From DATFJZ01 sp046482845 (GTDB lineage: Bacteria > Desulfobacterota > Desulfobacteria > Desulfobacterales > Desulfobacteraceae), in NCBI GenBank assembly GCA_046482845.1, contig JAWOEJ010000171.1, positions 1 through 12,743 on the forward strand: a DNA stretch of 12,743 nt. The letters run 5' to 3'. The position numbers and the translations under genes are program-made. Of the stretch, positions 1-7,579 are shown piece after piece; the first letter of the stretch is position 1; the number at the start of each line of letters is the position of its first letter. The notes beneath the pieces were generated by a model. The model was not told where the DNA came from and did not search any database. It saw only the letters and a program-made list of their open reading frames with translations.

Positions 1-1990
1 ATTTATTTTCAAATTCCTCCAGCACATTGGCGGTCAGGGCAATAATCGGCACACGCCGGTTTACCCCCATATTTTTCTCTTCCTGCCGAATTCTGCGGGT
101 CGCTTCAAACCCATCCATATCCGGCATATTGATATCCATAAAAATCAGATCAAATTTTAAAGGAGAGCCGGCGTATATATTAAACGCCTCAAGCCCGTTA
201 TCAGCCGTTTCAGTACAATATCCAGCTTTTGTCAGAAAAAGTTCAGTCATCTTCTGATTAACAGGATTGTCCTCAGCCAGAAGAATGGATATGGACCTTT
301 TAAAATCCTCTGTTATGGAATGTGATGTTATTGTTTTTATCTCACCTGTTTTCGATTCCAGGCTGTTATTTCCCAGAATGGCGGCAATCATGGTAAAAAA
401 CTTTTTTTTCTGCACAGGTTTTACCAGAAAACCGTGAAATCCCTCTTTTTTTAACTGCTCAAATCCTCCGGGAACGGGGAGAACACAGGCCATAAGGGGA
501 ACAGGCCGTGCCTGGAAAGAGGACAAAGCGATCTTTCTGATCTGTCTGCCAATTTCAATGGTTGATTCCATGTTCCGGCTTCCCCCGTCAATAATACCGA
601 TATCATAGTTTTTCAGGGGATTTTTTTTGAAAAAGGACATGAGTTTACCGGCATCAGGAGCATCTGATGATTCACCGGGTGCATCTGGCGGATAAGGGGA
701 TATGCAGCAATAGTCTACTGTCATGCCCTCCCTGGGAAATGCATGCTTTAAAATATCAATCAGTGAATCGTCCCTGGCAAGAAAAAATGCTTTTTTCCCG
801 GAAAGAACAGCTGGCCGGGCAGCCTCTTTTCCGGCTGTTTCCCCTTTTTTAACAGGTATCTTAAAGCTGAACCGGCTTCCTTTTCCAGGCTGGCTTTCAA
901 CGCTTACGCGCCCTTTCATTTTCTCAACAATTCTTCTGCAGATGGCAAGGCCAAGCCCTGTACCGCCATATTGCCTTGTGGTGGTTTCATCAGACTGCAC
1001 AAAGGGTTTGAACAGCTCATTTATCTTGTCCCTGGATATCCCCACGCCTGTATCACAAACTGACAATTGAAGATCAATATCATTGTTTCTTTCATTTTCT
1101 GCGTCCAGGCAGAGTTCAATTTTCCCTTTAGATGTAAATTTGGCTGAATTTCCCAGCAAATTCAACAGCAGCTGCCGGACCCTGTGCGGGTCTCCCCTGA
1201 CACTGGCAGGAACAGCATCTGATATATGACATGCCAGCTCAACCTGGGTTTCATCTATTTTTGACCGCACCATTTCAAGCACTTCAAAACATAAAATCTC
1301 AGGGTCAAAATCTATGGTTTCAAGGACCAGCTCGCCGGCTTCGACTTTGGAAAAATCAAGAATATCATTGACAATGGACAAAAGTACCTGACAGCTTTTT
1401 TTTGTATTTTCAAGAAACCCCTGCTGTTCATCACTAAGCGTTGTATCAGAAAGCAGGTCTGTATATCCGATGATACCGTTAAGCGGTGTTCTTATTTCAT
1501 GGCTCATCCTGGCCAGAAAATCCGTTTTGGCTTTTGAAGCGGCATTGGCTTTTTGTGTAAGAATTTTAGATTTTTCCATGGCATGGGCAAGCTGTTCATT
1601 GCTGGTTTTTAAATCAGCCAGAATTTTTTTTTCCCGTTCAATTCTCTCAATTCTTGCAAAGACCTCGGCTGTTGAAAAAGGTTTATTCACATAATCAGTG
1701 GCACCTGCATTGATAATATCACTATAGGAGTATTCTGCTGAAAAGCCTGTCATTATTATAAAATCAAGATCAGGAAACCTGTTTTTCACCATCTGCATGA
1801 GATCAATACCATTGATACCGCCCATATAAATATCTGATATAACCAGATCCACCTGGTCCTGCTGAATAATTTTCCAGGCAGTTTCACCGCTGTCTGCCTC
1901 CAGACAGGCATAGCCCTTAAGGGAAAAAAATCTGACAAGAATATTGAGCATATTTTCATCATCATCAACGATGAGAATTTTTCTTATCAC
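1..1990 (-). CDS. Hybrid sensor histidine kinase/response regulator (REC-HisKA-HATPase-REC'-REC), 3' end cut by window edge
   Basis: Reading the minus strand from 1990 gives 663 uninterrupted codons to the window edge. An N-terminal receiver domain (about 1-118) has the acidic cluster DDD at 9-11, phospho-acceptor Asp53 and Lys103 in NKPF. A helical linker leads to a HisKA domain with His164 in SHEIRTPL. The HATPase domain has an N box around Asn281, DTGVGI at 313-318 and GGTGLGLAI at 342-350. A degenerate receiver-like domain follows (about 398-540; IIDGG near 468, VKP at 523-525), then a complete-looking C-terminal receiver starting LLAEDN at 570 with Asp619 in MDINMPDMDG. No transmembrane helix or sensor domain is visible, so it is probably cytosolic and takes its input through the N-terminal receiver or a partner. 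The GTG start at 1990 is preferred because GGAAGGGG lies just upstream, an in-frame stop sits at 2018-2020, and a later ATG would remove the acidic pocket. Signal and output are unknown. Confidence 0.93.
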   Translation of the reverse strand, partial: MIRKILIVDDDENMLNILVRFFSLKGYACLEADSGETAWKIIQQDQVDLVISDIYMGGINGIDLMQMVKNRFPDLDFIIMTGFSAEYSYSDIINAGATDYVNKPFSTAEVFARIERIEREKKILADLKTSNEQLAHAMEKSKILTQKANAASKAKTDFLARMSHEIRTPLNGIIGYTDLLSDTTLSDEQQGFLENTKKSCQVLLSIVNDILDFSKVEAGELVLETIDFDPEILCFEVLEMVRSKIDETQVELACHISDAVPASVRGDPHRVRQLLLNLLGNSAKFTSKGKIELCLDAENERNNDIDLQLSVCDTGVGISRDKINELFKPFVQSDETTTRQYGGTGLGLAICRRIVEKMKGRVSVESQPGKGSRFSFKIPVKKGETAGKEAARPAVLSGKKAFFLARDDSLIDILKHAFPREGMTVDYCCISPYPPDAPGESSDAPDAGKLMSFFKKNPLKNYDIGIIDGGSRNMESTIEIGRQIRKIALSSFQARPVPLMACVLPVPGGFEQLKKEGFHGFLVKPVQKKKFFTMIAAILGNNSLESKTGEIKTITSHSITEDFKRSISILLAEDNPVNQKMTELFLTKAGYCTETADNGLEAFNIYAGSPLKFDLIFMDINMPDMDGFEATRRIRQEEKNMGVNRRVPIIALTANVLEEFENK

Positions 1991-2028
1991 AGCGCCCCTT
2001 CCACTTCTGACGGTACATTATGCTTTGC

Positions 2029-2040
2029 ACTCGATGATCA
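2029..2040 (-). repeat. Dispersed intergenic motif TGATCATCGAGT, copy 1
   Basis: On the minus strand this 95-base gap between efp and the sensor kinase contains TGATCATCGAGT about 40 bases before the kinase start. The identical 12-mer lies at 12431-12442 and a one-mismatch version at 8837-8848. All three are intergenic. It may be a dispersed repeat or a regulatory site; nothing in the sequence decides between these. Confidence 0.5.
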
Positions 2041-2085
2041 GGGATTAACAAGTATGAATGAATCAAATCCATCCCTGGTTACAAT

Positions 2086-2649
2086 TTATTCAGACACCCG
2101 TTCCACATACTCCCGGGTTCTGGTGTCAATTTTCACCATCTGCCCCTCATCCACAAAAGGAGGCACCTGGATTTCAAACCCTGTCTCCAGAGTGGCCGGC
2201 TTGGTACTGCCCGTTGCAGTATCTCCTTTTGCCCAGGGTTCAGACTTTGTTATCCTCAGATTTACAAAATTCGGCAGGGTAAGTCCAATGGCCCGCTCTC
2301 CAAAAAAAAGAACCGTGCATACTGTATTTTCAATCAGAAGATCAACCGCATCACCGACCTGTTCCTTTGAGAGAAACTCCTGGGCATAGGTGGAGGTGTT
2401 CATAAAGCAGTAGCTTTCAGGCTCTGCATAAAGATACTCCATCTCCTGCTCCTCAAGATCTGCTTTATTGAATTTATCCCCTGACCGGAAGGTTTTTTCA
2501 AACTGAGCCCCGGTGATCATGTTTTTAAGCTTGCATTTATAAAGGGACTGTCCCTTTCCAGGTTTTTTAAACTGAAAATCCACAACCACAAAGGGGTCAT
2601 TGTCCATCTCAATTTTCAATCCCTTTCTGAGATCACTTGATTCGTACAT
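2086..2649 (-). CDS. efp: Elongation factor P
   Basis: A 187-residue protein of the usual EF-P length. EF-P binds between the ribosomal P and E sites and relieves stalling at polyproline stretches. The N-terminal KOW-like domain begins MYESSDLRKG and carries the modification loop KKPGKGQ, with Lys32 at the place of the lysylated Lys34 of E. coli EF-P. The middle OB domain includes YLYAEPESYCFMN, and the C-terminal domain has the family signature with GDTATGSTKPATL followed by VPPFVDEGQ and KIDTRTREYVERV. The start at 2649 is chosen over an in-frame ATG at 2712 because the family begins at this Met and AGGAG stands a few bases upstream. The loop resembles the Lys-modified type and not the Arg-rhamnosylated type; the modifying enzymes are not in the window. 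It is 95 bases before the sensor kinase on the same strand, and divergent from guaA. Confidence 0.97.
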   Translation of the reverse strand: MYESSDLRKGLKIEMDNDPFVVVDFQFKKPGKGQSLYKCKLKNMITGAQFEKTFRSGDKFNKADLEEQEMEYLYAEPESYCFMNTSTYAQEFLSKEQVGDAVDLLIENTVCTVLFFGERAIGLTLPNFVNLRITKSEPWAKGDTATGSTKPATLETGFEIQVPPFVDEGQMVKIDTRTREYVERVSE

Positions 2650-2699
2650 ATACGTCTCCTGTAAATATTGATTCGATATAACCCACATGTCCTGGCGGA

Positions 2700-2807
2700 C
2701 ACAACAAAGCATGAAAGCTGTTAGCTGTTAGCTGAGTACTGATGTCTGATGGCTGATGGCTTTCATATAAACGACCAAGATGCACAGCATCACAACAAAG
2801 AATGAAA
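2700..2807. repeat. Pair of 17-base direct repeats CACAACAAAG(C/A)ATGAAA
   Basis: The copy at 2700-2716 and the copy at 2791-2807 differ at only one position and are offset by 91 bases. Between them lie the 7-bp tandem repeats. The arrangement resembles a short insertion bounded by a duplicated target, or a local duplication. Confidence 0.6.
2717..2760. repeat. Degenerate 7-bp tandem repeat (six units, consensus GCTGATG/GCTGTTA)
   Basis: Units read GCTGTTA, GCTGTTA, GCTGAGT, ACTGATG, TCTGATG, GCTGATG, then GC. The block is bounded by a perfect 8-bp inverted repeat, ATGAAAGC at 2711-2718 and GCTTTCAT at 2759-2766, partly overlapping the outer units. It lies about 70 bases upstream of the efp start, on the promoter side. 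Similar heptamer arrays occur in intergenic DNA of other bacteria (from memory). Confidence 0.75.
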
Positions 2808-3021
2808 ACAGCATGAGGCCGCCAGCATATTGTTCCACCCCGATATAAAAGCACAATATGAAGGATTTAGCAATCATCACATGAAAAACAACTTGATTTT
2901 TTACCCCTAAAAAAAGTATATATAGTCTGAAATTATGCTTTATTTCCATAAAGCACAACACATAACCTTCATGCAGAGACCCTGAAATCAGAAACCTCAA
3001 AACAAACTTTTTAAAACTCAA

Positions 3022-3091
3022 TGATCAAGTTTTTATACCTGATTTCTCGAAAATGGGGTCAGGTAAATGTCAACATTAAAAAACTTGATCA
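3022..3091. repeat. 70-bp element with 13-bp perfect inverted repeats upstream of guaA
   Basis: TGATCAAGTTTTT at 3022-3034 is the exact reverse complement of AAAAACTTGATCA at 3079-3091. The 44 bases between include GGGGTCAGGT at 3055-3064, which I recall as a common flank of IS200-like (REP-associated) transposase genes in delta-proteobacterial genomes; no transposase gene is present. The right arm ends 24 bases before the guaA ATG, so it could also form a hairpin in the guaA leader. Either a miniature mobile-element remnant or a leader structure. Confidence 0.6.
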
Positions 3092-3115
3092 CCAGGGAAA
3101 AGGCTTTTTACTGAA

Positions 3116-4645
3116 ATGATACTTATTATTGATTTCGGCTCACAATTTAACCAGCTCATAGCAAGACGTGTCAGGGAAAATGAAATTTACTGCCAGGTGG
3201 AGCCCGCTGGTATTGATCTGAGCACAATTAAAAAAATGAACCCTGAAGGCATTATTCTGTCAGGCGGTCCGTCAAGTATATACGAGAAAAACAGTCCGTC
3301 AACAGATACAGGGATATTCTCCCTTGGCATACCCATCCTGGGAATCTGCTACGGCATGCAGTTCATGGTCCACGCCCTTGGCGGTACCATAGAAAGATCT
3401 GAAAAACGGGAATATGGCTTTGCTGATCTGAACATAAAAAATAAAAAATTTTTATTTAATGGCATGGAAAACAGTCTTCACTGCTGGATGAGCCACGGCG
3501 ATTCAACATTAACCCTTCCTGATGGATTTGAAGTCACAGCTTCCACTGAAAACACGGAAATTGCAGCAGTTGCTGATTTCAAAAACCAGTTTTTCGGACT
3601 TCAGTTCCACCCGGAAGTTGAGCACACGGAAAACGGCCGGGAAATGATCAAAAATTTTCTCAGGGATGTATGCCAGTGCAGAAAAAACTGGACAATGGAA
3701 TCCTTTGCCAGCAACGCCATTGACCAGATCAAGCAGGCGGTTCAGGATAAAAAAGTAATCATGGGTCTTTCCGGAGGGGTGGACTCCTCTGTGGCTGCCA
3801 TGCTCATCCACAGGGCCATAGGTAAAAATCTCTACTGCATATTTGTTGACAACGGCGTTTTAAGAAAAAATGAAAAACAAAGCCTTGAAAAAAGCCTGTT
3901 AAAAAACCTGGATATGAACATCAAATTTGTGGACGCACAGAAAAAATTCCTTGATGCCCTGAACAATGTCACAGACCCTGAACAAAAAAGAAAAAAAATC
4001 GGAAACACCTTTATCCAAGTATTTGACGAGGAAGCCTCTAAAATTGAAGGGGCTGCATTTCTCGGCCAGGGAACCCTGTACCCGGATATCATTGAGTCAA
4101 AATCCGCTTTTGGCGGACCCACCTCCATTATAAAATCCCACCATAATGTCGGTGGGCTGCCTGAAAAAATGAAATTAAAACTTATTGAGCCCCTGCAGCT
4201 TCTTTTCAAGGATGAAGTCAGAAAACTCGGCCTTGAACTGGGGTTAAACGAAGACCTGGTCTGGCGCCAGCCTTTCCCCGGCCCTGGACTTGCCATAAGG
4301 ATCATGGGCGTGGTTACACCGGAGCGCATCTTCATACTCAGGGAAGCGGATTCCCTGCTCATCACCGAGATAAAAAAAGCTGGATACTATAAAAAACTCT
4401 GGCAGTCCTTTGCCGTTCTCCTCCCTGTTAAAAGTGTGGGAGTTATGGGAGACAAGAGAACCTATGACAACTGTATTGCCATAAGGGCTGTCACCAGCAA
4501 AGATGCCATGACAGCTGACTGGGCAAGAATTCCCCATGACCTGCTTGCCCGGATTTCCAATCGTATCATCAATGAAGTAGACGGTGTCAACCGGGTTGTA
4601 TATGACATCACGTCCAAACCCCCGGGAACCATTGAATGGGAATAA
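3116..4645 (+). CDS. guaA: GMP synthase (glutamine-hydrolysing)
   Basis: 509 residues, slightly shorter than the 525-residue E. coli enzyme. It converts XMP, ATP and glutamine to GMP in the cytoplasm, the last step of de novo guanine nucleotide synthesis. The N-terminal class I glutamine amidotransferase domain (about 1-185) has the oxyanion strand SGGPSS, nucleophile Cys78 in GICYGMQ, and His165 and Glu167 in FHPEVEHT. The ATP pyrophosphatase domain has the PP-loop SGGVDSS at 219-225. The C-terminal dimerisation domain contains WRQPFPGPGLAIR and ends in KPPGTIEWE, the family terminus. The start at 3116 fits the family N-terminus (MILIIDFGSQ); the ribosome site is weak (AAAAGG, spaced about 12 bases). 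guaB is not next to it, unlike in many genomes. The next gene starts three bases after the stop, implying a shared transcript. Confidence 0.98.
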   Translation: MILIIDFGSQFNQLIARRVRENEIYCQVEPAGIDLSTIKKMNPEGIILSGGPSSIYEKNSPSTDTGIFSLGIPILGICYGMQFMVHALGGTIERSEKREYGFADLNIKNKKFLFNGMENSLHCWMSHGDSTLTLPDGFEVTASTENTEIAAVADFKNQFFGLQFHPEVEHTENGREMIKNFLRDVCQCRKNWTMESFASNAIDQIKQAVQDKKVIMGLSGGVDSSVAAMLIHRAIGKNLYCIFVDNGVLRKNEKQSLEKSLLKNLDMNIKFVDAQKKFLDALNNVTDPEQKRKKIGNTFIQVFDEEASKIEGAAFLGQGTLYPDIIESKSAFGGPTSIIKSHHNVGGLPEKMKLKLIEPLQLLFKDEVRKLGLELGLNEDLVWRQPFPGPGLAIRIMGVVTPERIFILREADSLLITEIKKAGYYKKLWQSFAVLLPVKSVGVMGDKRTYDNCIAIRAVTSKDAMTADWARIPHDLLARISNRIINEVDGVNRVVYDITSKPPGTIEWE

Positions 4646-4648
4646 CAT

Positions 4649-5620
4649 ATGTCACAGAAAAAAAAAGAGTCAACTCTAAAAGATTTTACCATTGATCATG
4701 AGCTGGCAGACAAAGAGGAAGACCTGGGCGGAACCATGTACCGGGAAGAAATCAACAGCCTTAGAATAGAAAAACTCGGCAACCGGGTTACCATTATCTC
4801 TGTCATTCTTCCCTGCCTTATCGGTGCGGTTCTCTTTTTCTCCTATATGGATATCAAGGAAAGAATGGTCAGTGCTCAGGACACAGAACAGAGCAAGGTT
4901 GAAACAATCACCACGGAACTTGAGGATAAAATCAATGCAATGAACGTAGACCTTGCCGAAACCCAGCATCTTATAAAAACCCGGCTGCCTGACATTGAAA
5001 AACGCATCAACGGTATTGAAGCAGACAGTGCTGCGCTTTTTTCAAAAAAAGCAGACGCAAAAAAAGTTGATAAAACCCTTGAAACGCTTGTTCAGCAGGT
5101 AGATAATAATACAAAACAATACAAAACTGCCCTTAATCTCCTGGACAGAACCAATAATGAAACCATCGGCATTATAAAGGATACAACAAAGCGGCTTAAA
5201 AAAGAAATAAAAGCAGTTAAAGAACTTGTCAGCACACGCACAGAAAAAATCGAAACCTCTCTTCTGGCAAAAATTAAAAATTCGGTTCAAAAGGATATAG
5301 ACCAAATCTCTATCCTTGAAAATGACCTGGAAAAATACAGGAAAGAGACGGCCAGGACGTTAAAGGAAATCAGCCTTGTGGGAAAAAAGCTCAATACCCT
5401 TGAAACGACCAGGGTTGACAAAGCATATATAGATAAGGAGATCAAGGAAATCCAGTCCCGGCTCAATGCCGGACTTAAAAAATTATCTTCTGAAATTTCA
5501 GCTTTCCAGAAAAACAGCAACGGCATACAAGATCCAGATACAACAGATAAAATCAAAGAAACGCCCCTTTTAAAAGATACACAGCCCGGTGAAATTTTTG
5601 AAAAAGACCTTAAACAGTAA
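4649..5620 (+). CDS. Single-pass membrane protein with long periplasmic coiled coil, function unknown
   Basis: 323 residues. A charged N-terminal segment of about 45 residues precedes one transmembrane helix (about 47-67, VTIISVILPC...), then roughly 220 residues of Lys/Glu-rich heptad-like sequence predicted to be coiled coil, and a loose hydrophilic tail. No catalytic motif is seen. The positive-inside rule puts the N-terminus in the cytoplasm and the coiled coil outside. The ATG lies three bases after the guaA stop, with its ribosome site (GGGA) inside guaA, suggesting translational coupling. The following pseudokinase-like gene is 35 bases downstream. A scaffold, spacer or partner role is possible; I do not recognise a named family. 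The reading frame is convincing, the function is not known. Confidence 0.85.
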   Translation: MSQKKKESTLKDFTIDHELADKEEDLGGTMYREEINSLRIEKLGNRVTIISVILPCLIGAVLFFSYMDIKERMVSAQDTEQSKVETITTELEDKINAMNVDLAETQHLIKTRLPDIEKRINGIEADSAALFSKKADAKKVDKTLETLVQQVDNNTKQYKTALNLLDRTNNETIGIIKDTTKRLKKEIKAVKELVSTRTEKIETSLLAKIKNSVQKDIDQISILENDLEKYRKETARTLKEISLVGKKLNTLETTRVDKAYIDKEIKEIQSRLNAGLKKLSSEISAFQKNSNGIQDPDTTDKIKETPLLKDTQPGEIFEKDLKQ

Positions 5621-5655
5621 ACCCTCACCTTGAAAACACAGGCCCTTACTCGAAC

Positions 5656-7254
5656 ATGACCTCAGACAGCTCGGAAATGGCTAAAACCGCAGGCACAGCA
5701 ACTGAAACCCGTCTTATAAACCAAAAGCTCGATTTTACGGCATCATACATCAGTGTAAAGACCATCCGCGCAGGCATTGAAAAAGCCCCTGAATCTGCAA
5801 CAGAACTTACCATAAACGCACTTGCTTCAATCCTCAAATCCACCCGATTTGACTCAGAAAAACAGGACCTTTTTCTTTACAGGGAAGCCTGCAAAGCAAT
5901 GGTATCCCTGGTCCGTTTAAATAGAAACAAATTGTCACACCTGATCATCCCCACCCTTCAGACCATGCTTGTAAAGAGCAGCAAAAACCGCCACAGGGCC
6001 ATTGCAGAAGGTCTTGGGGCTCTGCCCCTTAACAGGCCGTCCTTTCCATATGAACCTGAACCGGAAACCTGTTTTACCCTGACCTCCTTTGAAAAACTTG
6101 TTGAAAAACTGAAGATCAGAAATATCAGAAAAATGAAATGGTTTGGAAGAAGCCTTACCGGTAAGACCCTGGAAAACAGAACCGGTGTTATAAAATTTGT
6201 AAACCCAAAAGACGCTCCATTTGCCCTGACCCTTGAAACAGGGTGGATGGATTTTCTTACCCCTGTTTTTCAAAACAGGAATGTTGAATTTGATATCCCT
6301 GTACCAATAAGATCAGAAACATCATCCCTTTTTAAACTCCAGGAAATTCCGGCAAAATTGGGTTTGAACAACAAAAATCAGGGAGATATTTTTGCCATTG
6401 CATTTACAGCTGATCACAATTATTTCAGATATCCCAATGAAAAGGCTGCAGCTTTGTCAAAAAAAGAGCTGGTAAAAATCCTCAATCAGAATGCCTGGCT
6501 TCTCGGCTGCTGCACATCCCTTGGCATTGTTCATACCTCACCCATTCCCCTTTTTCACAACCGGGTACAGCAAAACAGACGTCATGATCTCGGGGTATAC
6601 CGCTGGGAACAGGGAGGGAGGCTGGACAGGTGGCTTGAATCGAGCAGATATCCCAATTTTGCGGCTTCGGGATTACGGGACTTTGAACACTTTGAATTAT
6701 TAAAAAACGATAGGAAAAGATGCCATTATATGGGATCCCATCTCTTAAGTCTGGTACTGGTGGCTGGCAGCTACTTTAGAAATCTTGCGCCACAATTAAG
6801 GGGAAAGGACGAGAACGGCCAGCCTGTGAACGCCACTGCATTATTTGACAAAGCCCTGTTCAAACAGATCATTGACACTTCGGTCAGGGCCTATTTCAAA
6901 GGATTTACAGGAAGTCACACGGGACAGATGCCTGAAATTTCCAGTGCATTCATGGACGCACTCATTGAAAAAATGGGTATTGACGATCATATGGAGGAGG
7001 TATTAAGAATAAACGACCAAAACGATATGGATCAGAAGGCCTTTGAAAATTTTCTGATGGAAAGAGGCTTTAACAGGGAAACAATTGCTGTTTTAAAAAA
7101 AGGGGAAAAAGAGATCACCATTAATACCGGCCCCCACCTTGGCGGGTTTAATCAGAGAATATCTGTTCCCCAGTTGACAGATTTTCTCTTTACCTGCTCT
7201 GCCCTGTGCATCTCTGAGAAATACACCAGGGAAAATGGGTTGAACCCCTTATGA
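5656..7254 (+). CDS. SidJ-like pseudokinase-fold protein with N-terminal helical repeats (putative)
   Basis: 532 residues. Residues about 27-125 look like HEAT/ARM-type helical repeats. From about 160 the order resembles a divergent protein-kinase fold: a loop GRSLTGKT (164-171), VIKF with Lys180 at the VAIK position, Glu194 as a candidate helix-C glutamate, an N-to-C-lobe linker around 244-260, and LGIVHTSPIPLFHNR (289-303) where the catalytic loop should be. There His293-Thr-Ser replaces HRD, so the usual catalytic Asp is missing. RDFEHFE (341-347) sits at the DFG position. This pattern and my memory of a family named SidJ-related pseudokinase in Desulfobacterota point to relatives of Legionella SidJ, which uses a kinase fold and ATP to polyglutamylate proteins. 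No signal peptide or membrane helix, so probably cytosolic. The start at 5656 has a weak ribosome site; the ATG at 5677 is an alternative. It follows the coiled-coil gene by 35 bases. Substrate unknown; activity is inferred only. Confidence 0.6.
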   Translation: MTSDSSEMAKTAGTATETRLINQKLDFTASYISVKTIRAGIEKAPESATELTINALASILKSTRFDSEKQDLFLYREACKAMVSLVRLNRNKLSHLIIPTLQTMLVKSSKNRHRAIAEGLGALPLNRPSFPYEPEPETCFTLTSFEKLVEKLKIRNIRKMKWFGRSLTGKTLENRTGVIKFVNPKDAPFALTLETGWMDFLTPVFQNRNVEFDIPVPIRSETSSLFKLQEIPAKLGLNNKNQGDIFAIAFTADHNYFRYPNEKAAALSKKELVKILNQNAWLLGCCTSLGIVHTSPIPLFHNRVQQNRRHDLGVYRWEQGGRLDRWLESSRYPNFAASGLRDFEHFELLKNDRKRCHYMGSHLLSLVLVAGSYFRNLAPQLRGKDENGQPVNATALFDKALFKQIIDTSVRAYFKGFTGSHTGQMPEISSAFMDALIEKMGIDDHMEEVLRINDQNDMDQKAFENFLMERGFNRETIAVLKKGEKEITINTGPHLGGFNQRISVPQLTDFLFTCSALCISEKYTRENGLNPL

Positions 7255-7385
7255 AATTAAGATATGCTGTACCCATAGCAGACTGTTTTTATCCGGAAAC
7301 ACCCAGAGAGCAGAGATTCTTTTTCCATTGACCGCGCACAGCAGATAAAGTACGCGGGGAAAAAATATCCCTGAAAGGAAAAAAA

Positions 7386-7541
7386 ATGTCCAAACAACAT
7401 CCTGAATGCCCTCTGTACAATCATTCAACCTGCAGAGAACTGCACAATCCAAAACTTTGTGCCATTGTCAGAGAGGATAAATCCTGCTACAAAAAACAGC
7501 AGAAGCCAAAAAACAAGGACAGTTCGGCAAAACTTCATTAA
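7386..7541 (+). CDS. 51-residue four-cysteine small protein, hypothetical
   Basis: A short frame with a good ribosome site (AAAGGA, six bases before the ATG). Cysteines fall at 8, 16, 25 and 34, a regular C-x7-C-x8-C-x8-C spacing, with a conserved-looking core CRELHNPKLC and a basic, polar tail. There is no hydrophobic signal, so a cytoplasmic metal- or cluster-binding mini-protein is plausible, though disulfides cannot be excluded. It lies 131 bases after the pseudokinase-like gene on the same strand and ends 38 bases before the converging transglycosylase gene. The 131-base gap itself shows no clear promoter. I do not recognise the family; the combination of ribosome site and Cys pattern argues that it is real. 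Confidence 0.65.
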   Translation: MSKQHPECPLYNHSTCRELHNPKLCAIVREDKSCYKKQQKPKNKDSSAKLH

Positions 7542-7579
7542 TCCCCCTGAAAACCTAAGTGTTTACAGAAAAAAAACAA

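Larger units (their letters stand above)
2650..3115. other. 466-base intergenic region between divergent efp and guaA
   Basis: No convincing gene. The left part holds a 7-bp tandem repeat and a 17-base direct repeat; the right part holds a 70-bp inverted-repeat element. The middle (about 2810-3010) is AT-rich. A minus-strand open frame (3021-2728) needs a TTG start and ends inside the 7-bp repeats; its last part encodes one strongly hydrophobic stretch, so it may be a gene remnant or chance. Promoters for both efp and guaA should lie here, but no good -35/-10 pair stands out. Confidence 0.6.

Noticed and set aside
2039..2077. CAGGGAT/ATCCCTG inverted repeat after efp as a terminator
   Set aside because: The stem is seven pairs with a 25-base loop and no T-run follows on the minus strand.
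2650..2712. Longer EF-P start at 2712
   Set aside because: It adds 21 residues not found in the family and lacks a ribosome site, while the Met at 2649 has AGGAG and the family N-terminus.
2728..3021. Minus-strand frame of 97 codons in the efp-guaA gap with a hydrophobic C-terminal segment
   Set aside because: It needs a TTG start, has no ribosome site, and its end is encoded by the 7-bp repeats; an internal ATG leaves only a short hydrophobic peptide. A remnant remains possible.
3011..3039. TTAAAA-17-TATACC as a guaA promoter
   Set aside because: Only 4 of 6 bases match in each box and it overlaps the inverted-repeat arm, so it cannot be separated from AT-rich background.
3832..4365. 177-codon minus-strand frame inside guaA
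   Set aside because: It is an antisense shadow of a strongly conserved enzyme gene.
7328..7356. TTGACC with a possible -10 before the Cys4 gene
   Set aside because: The hexamer at the correct spacing (TACGCG) does not resemble a -10 box.
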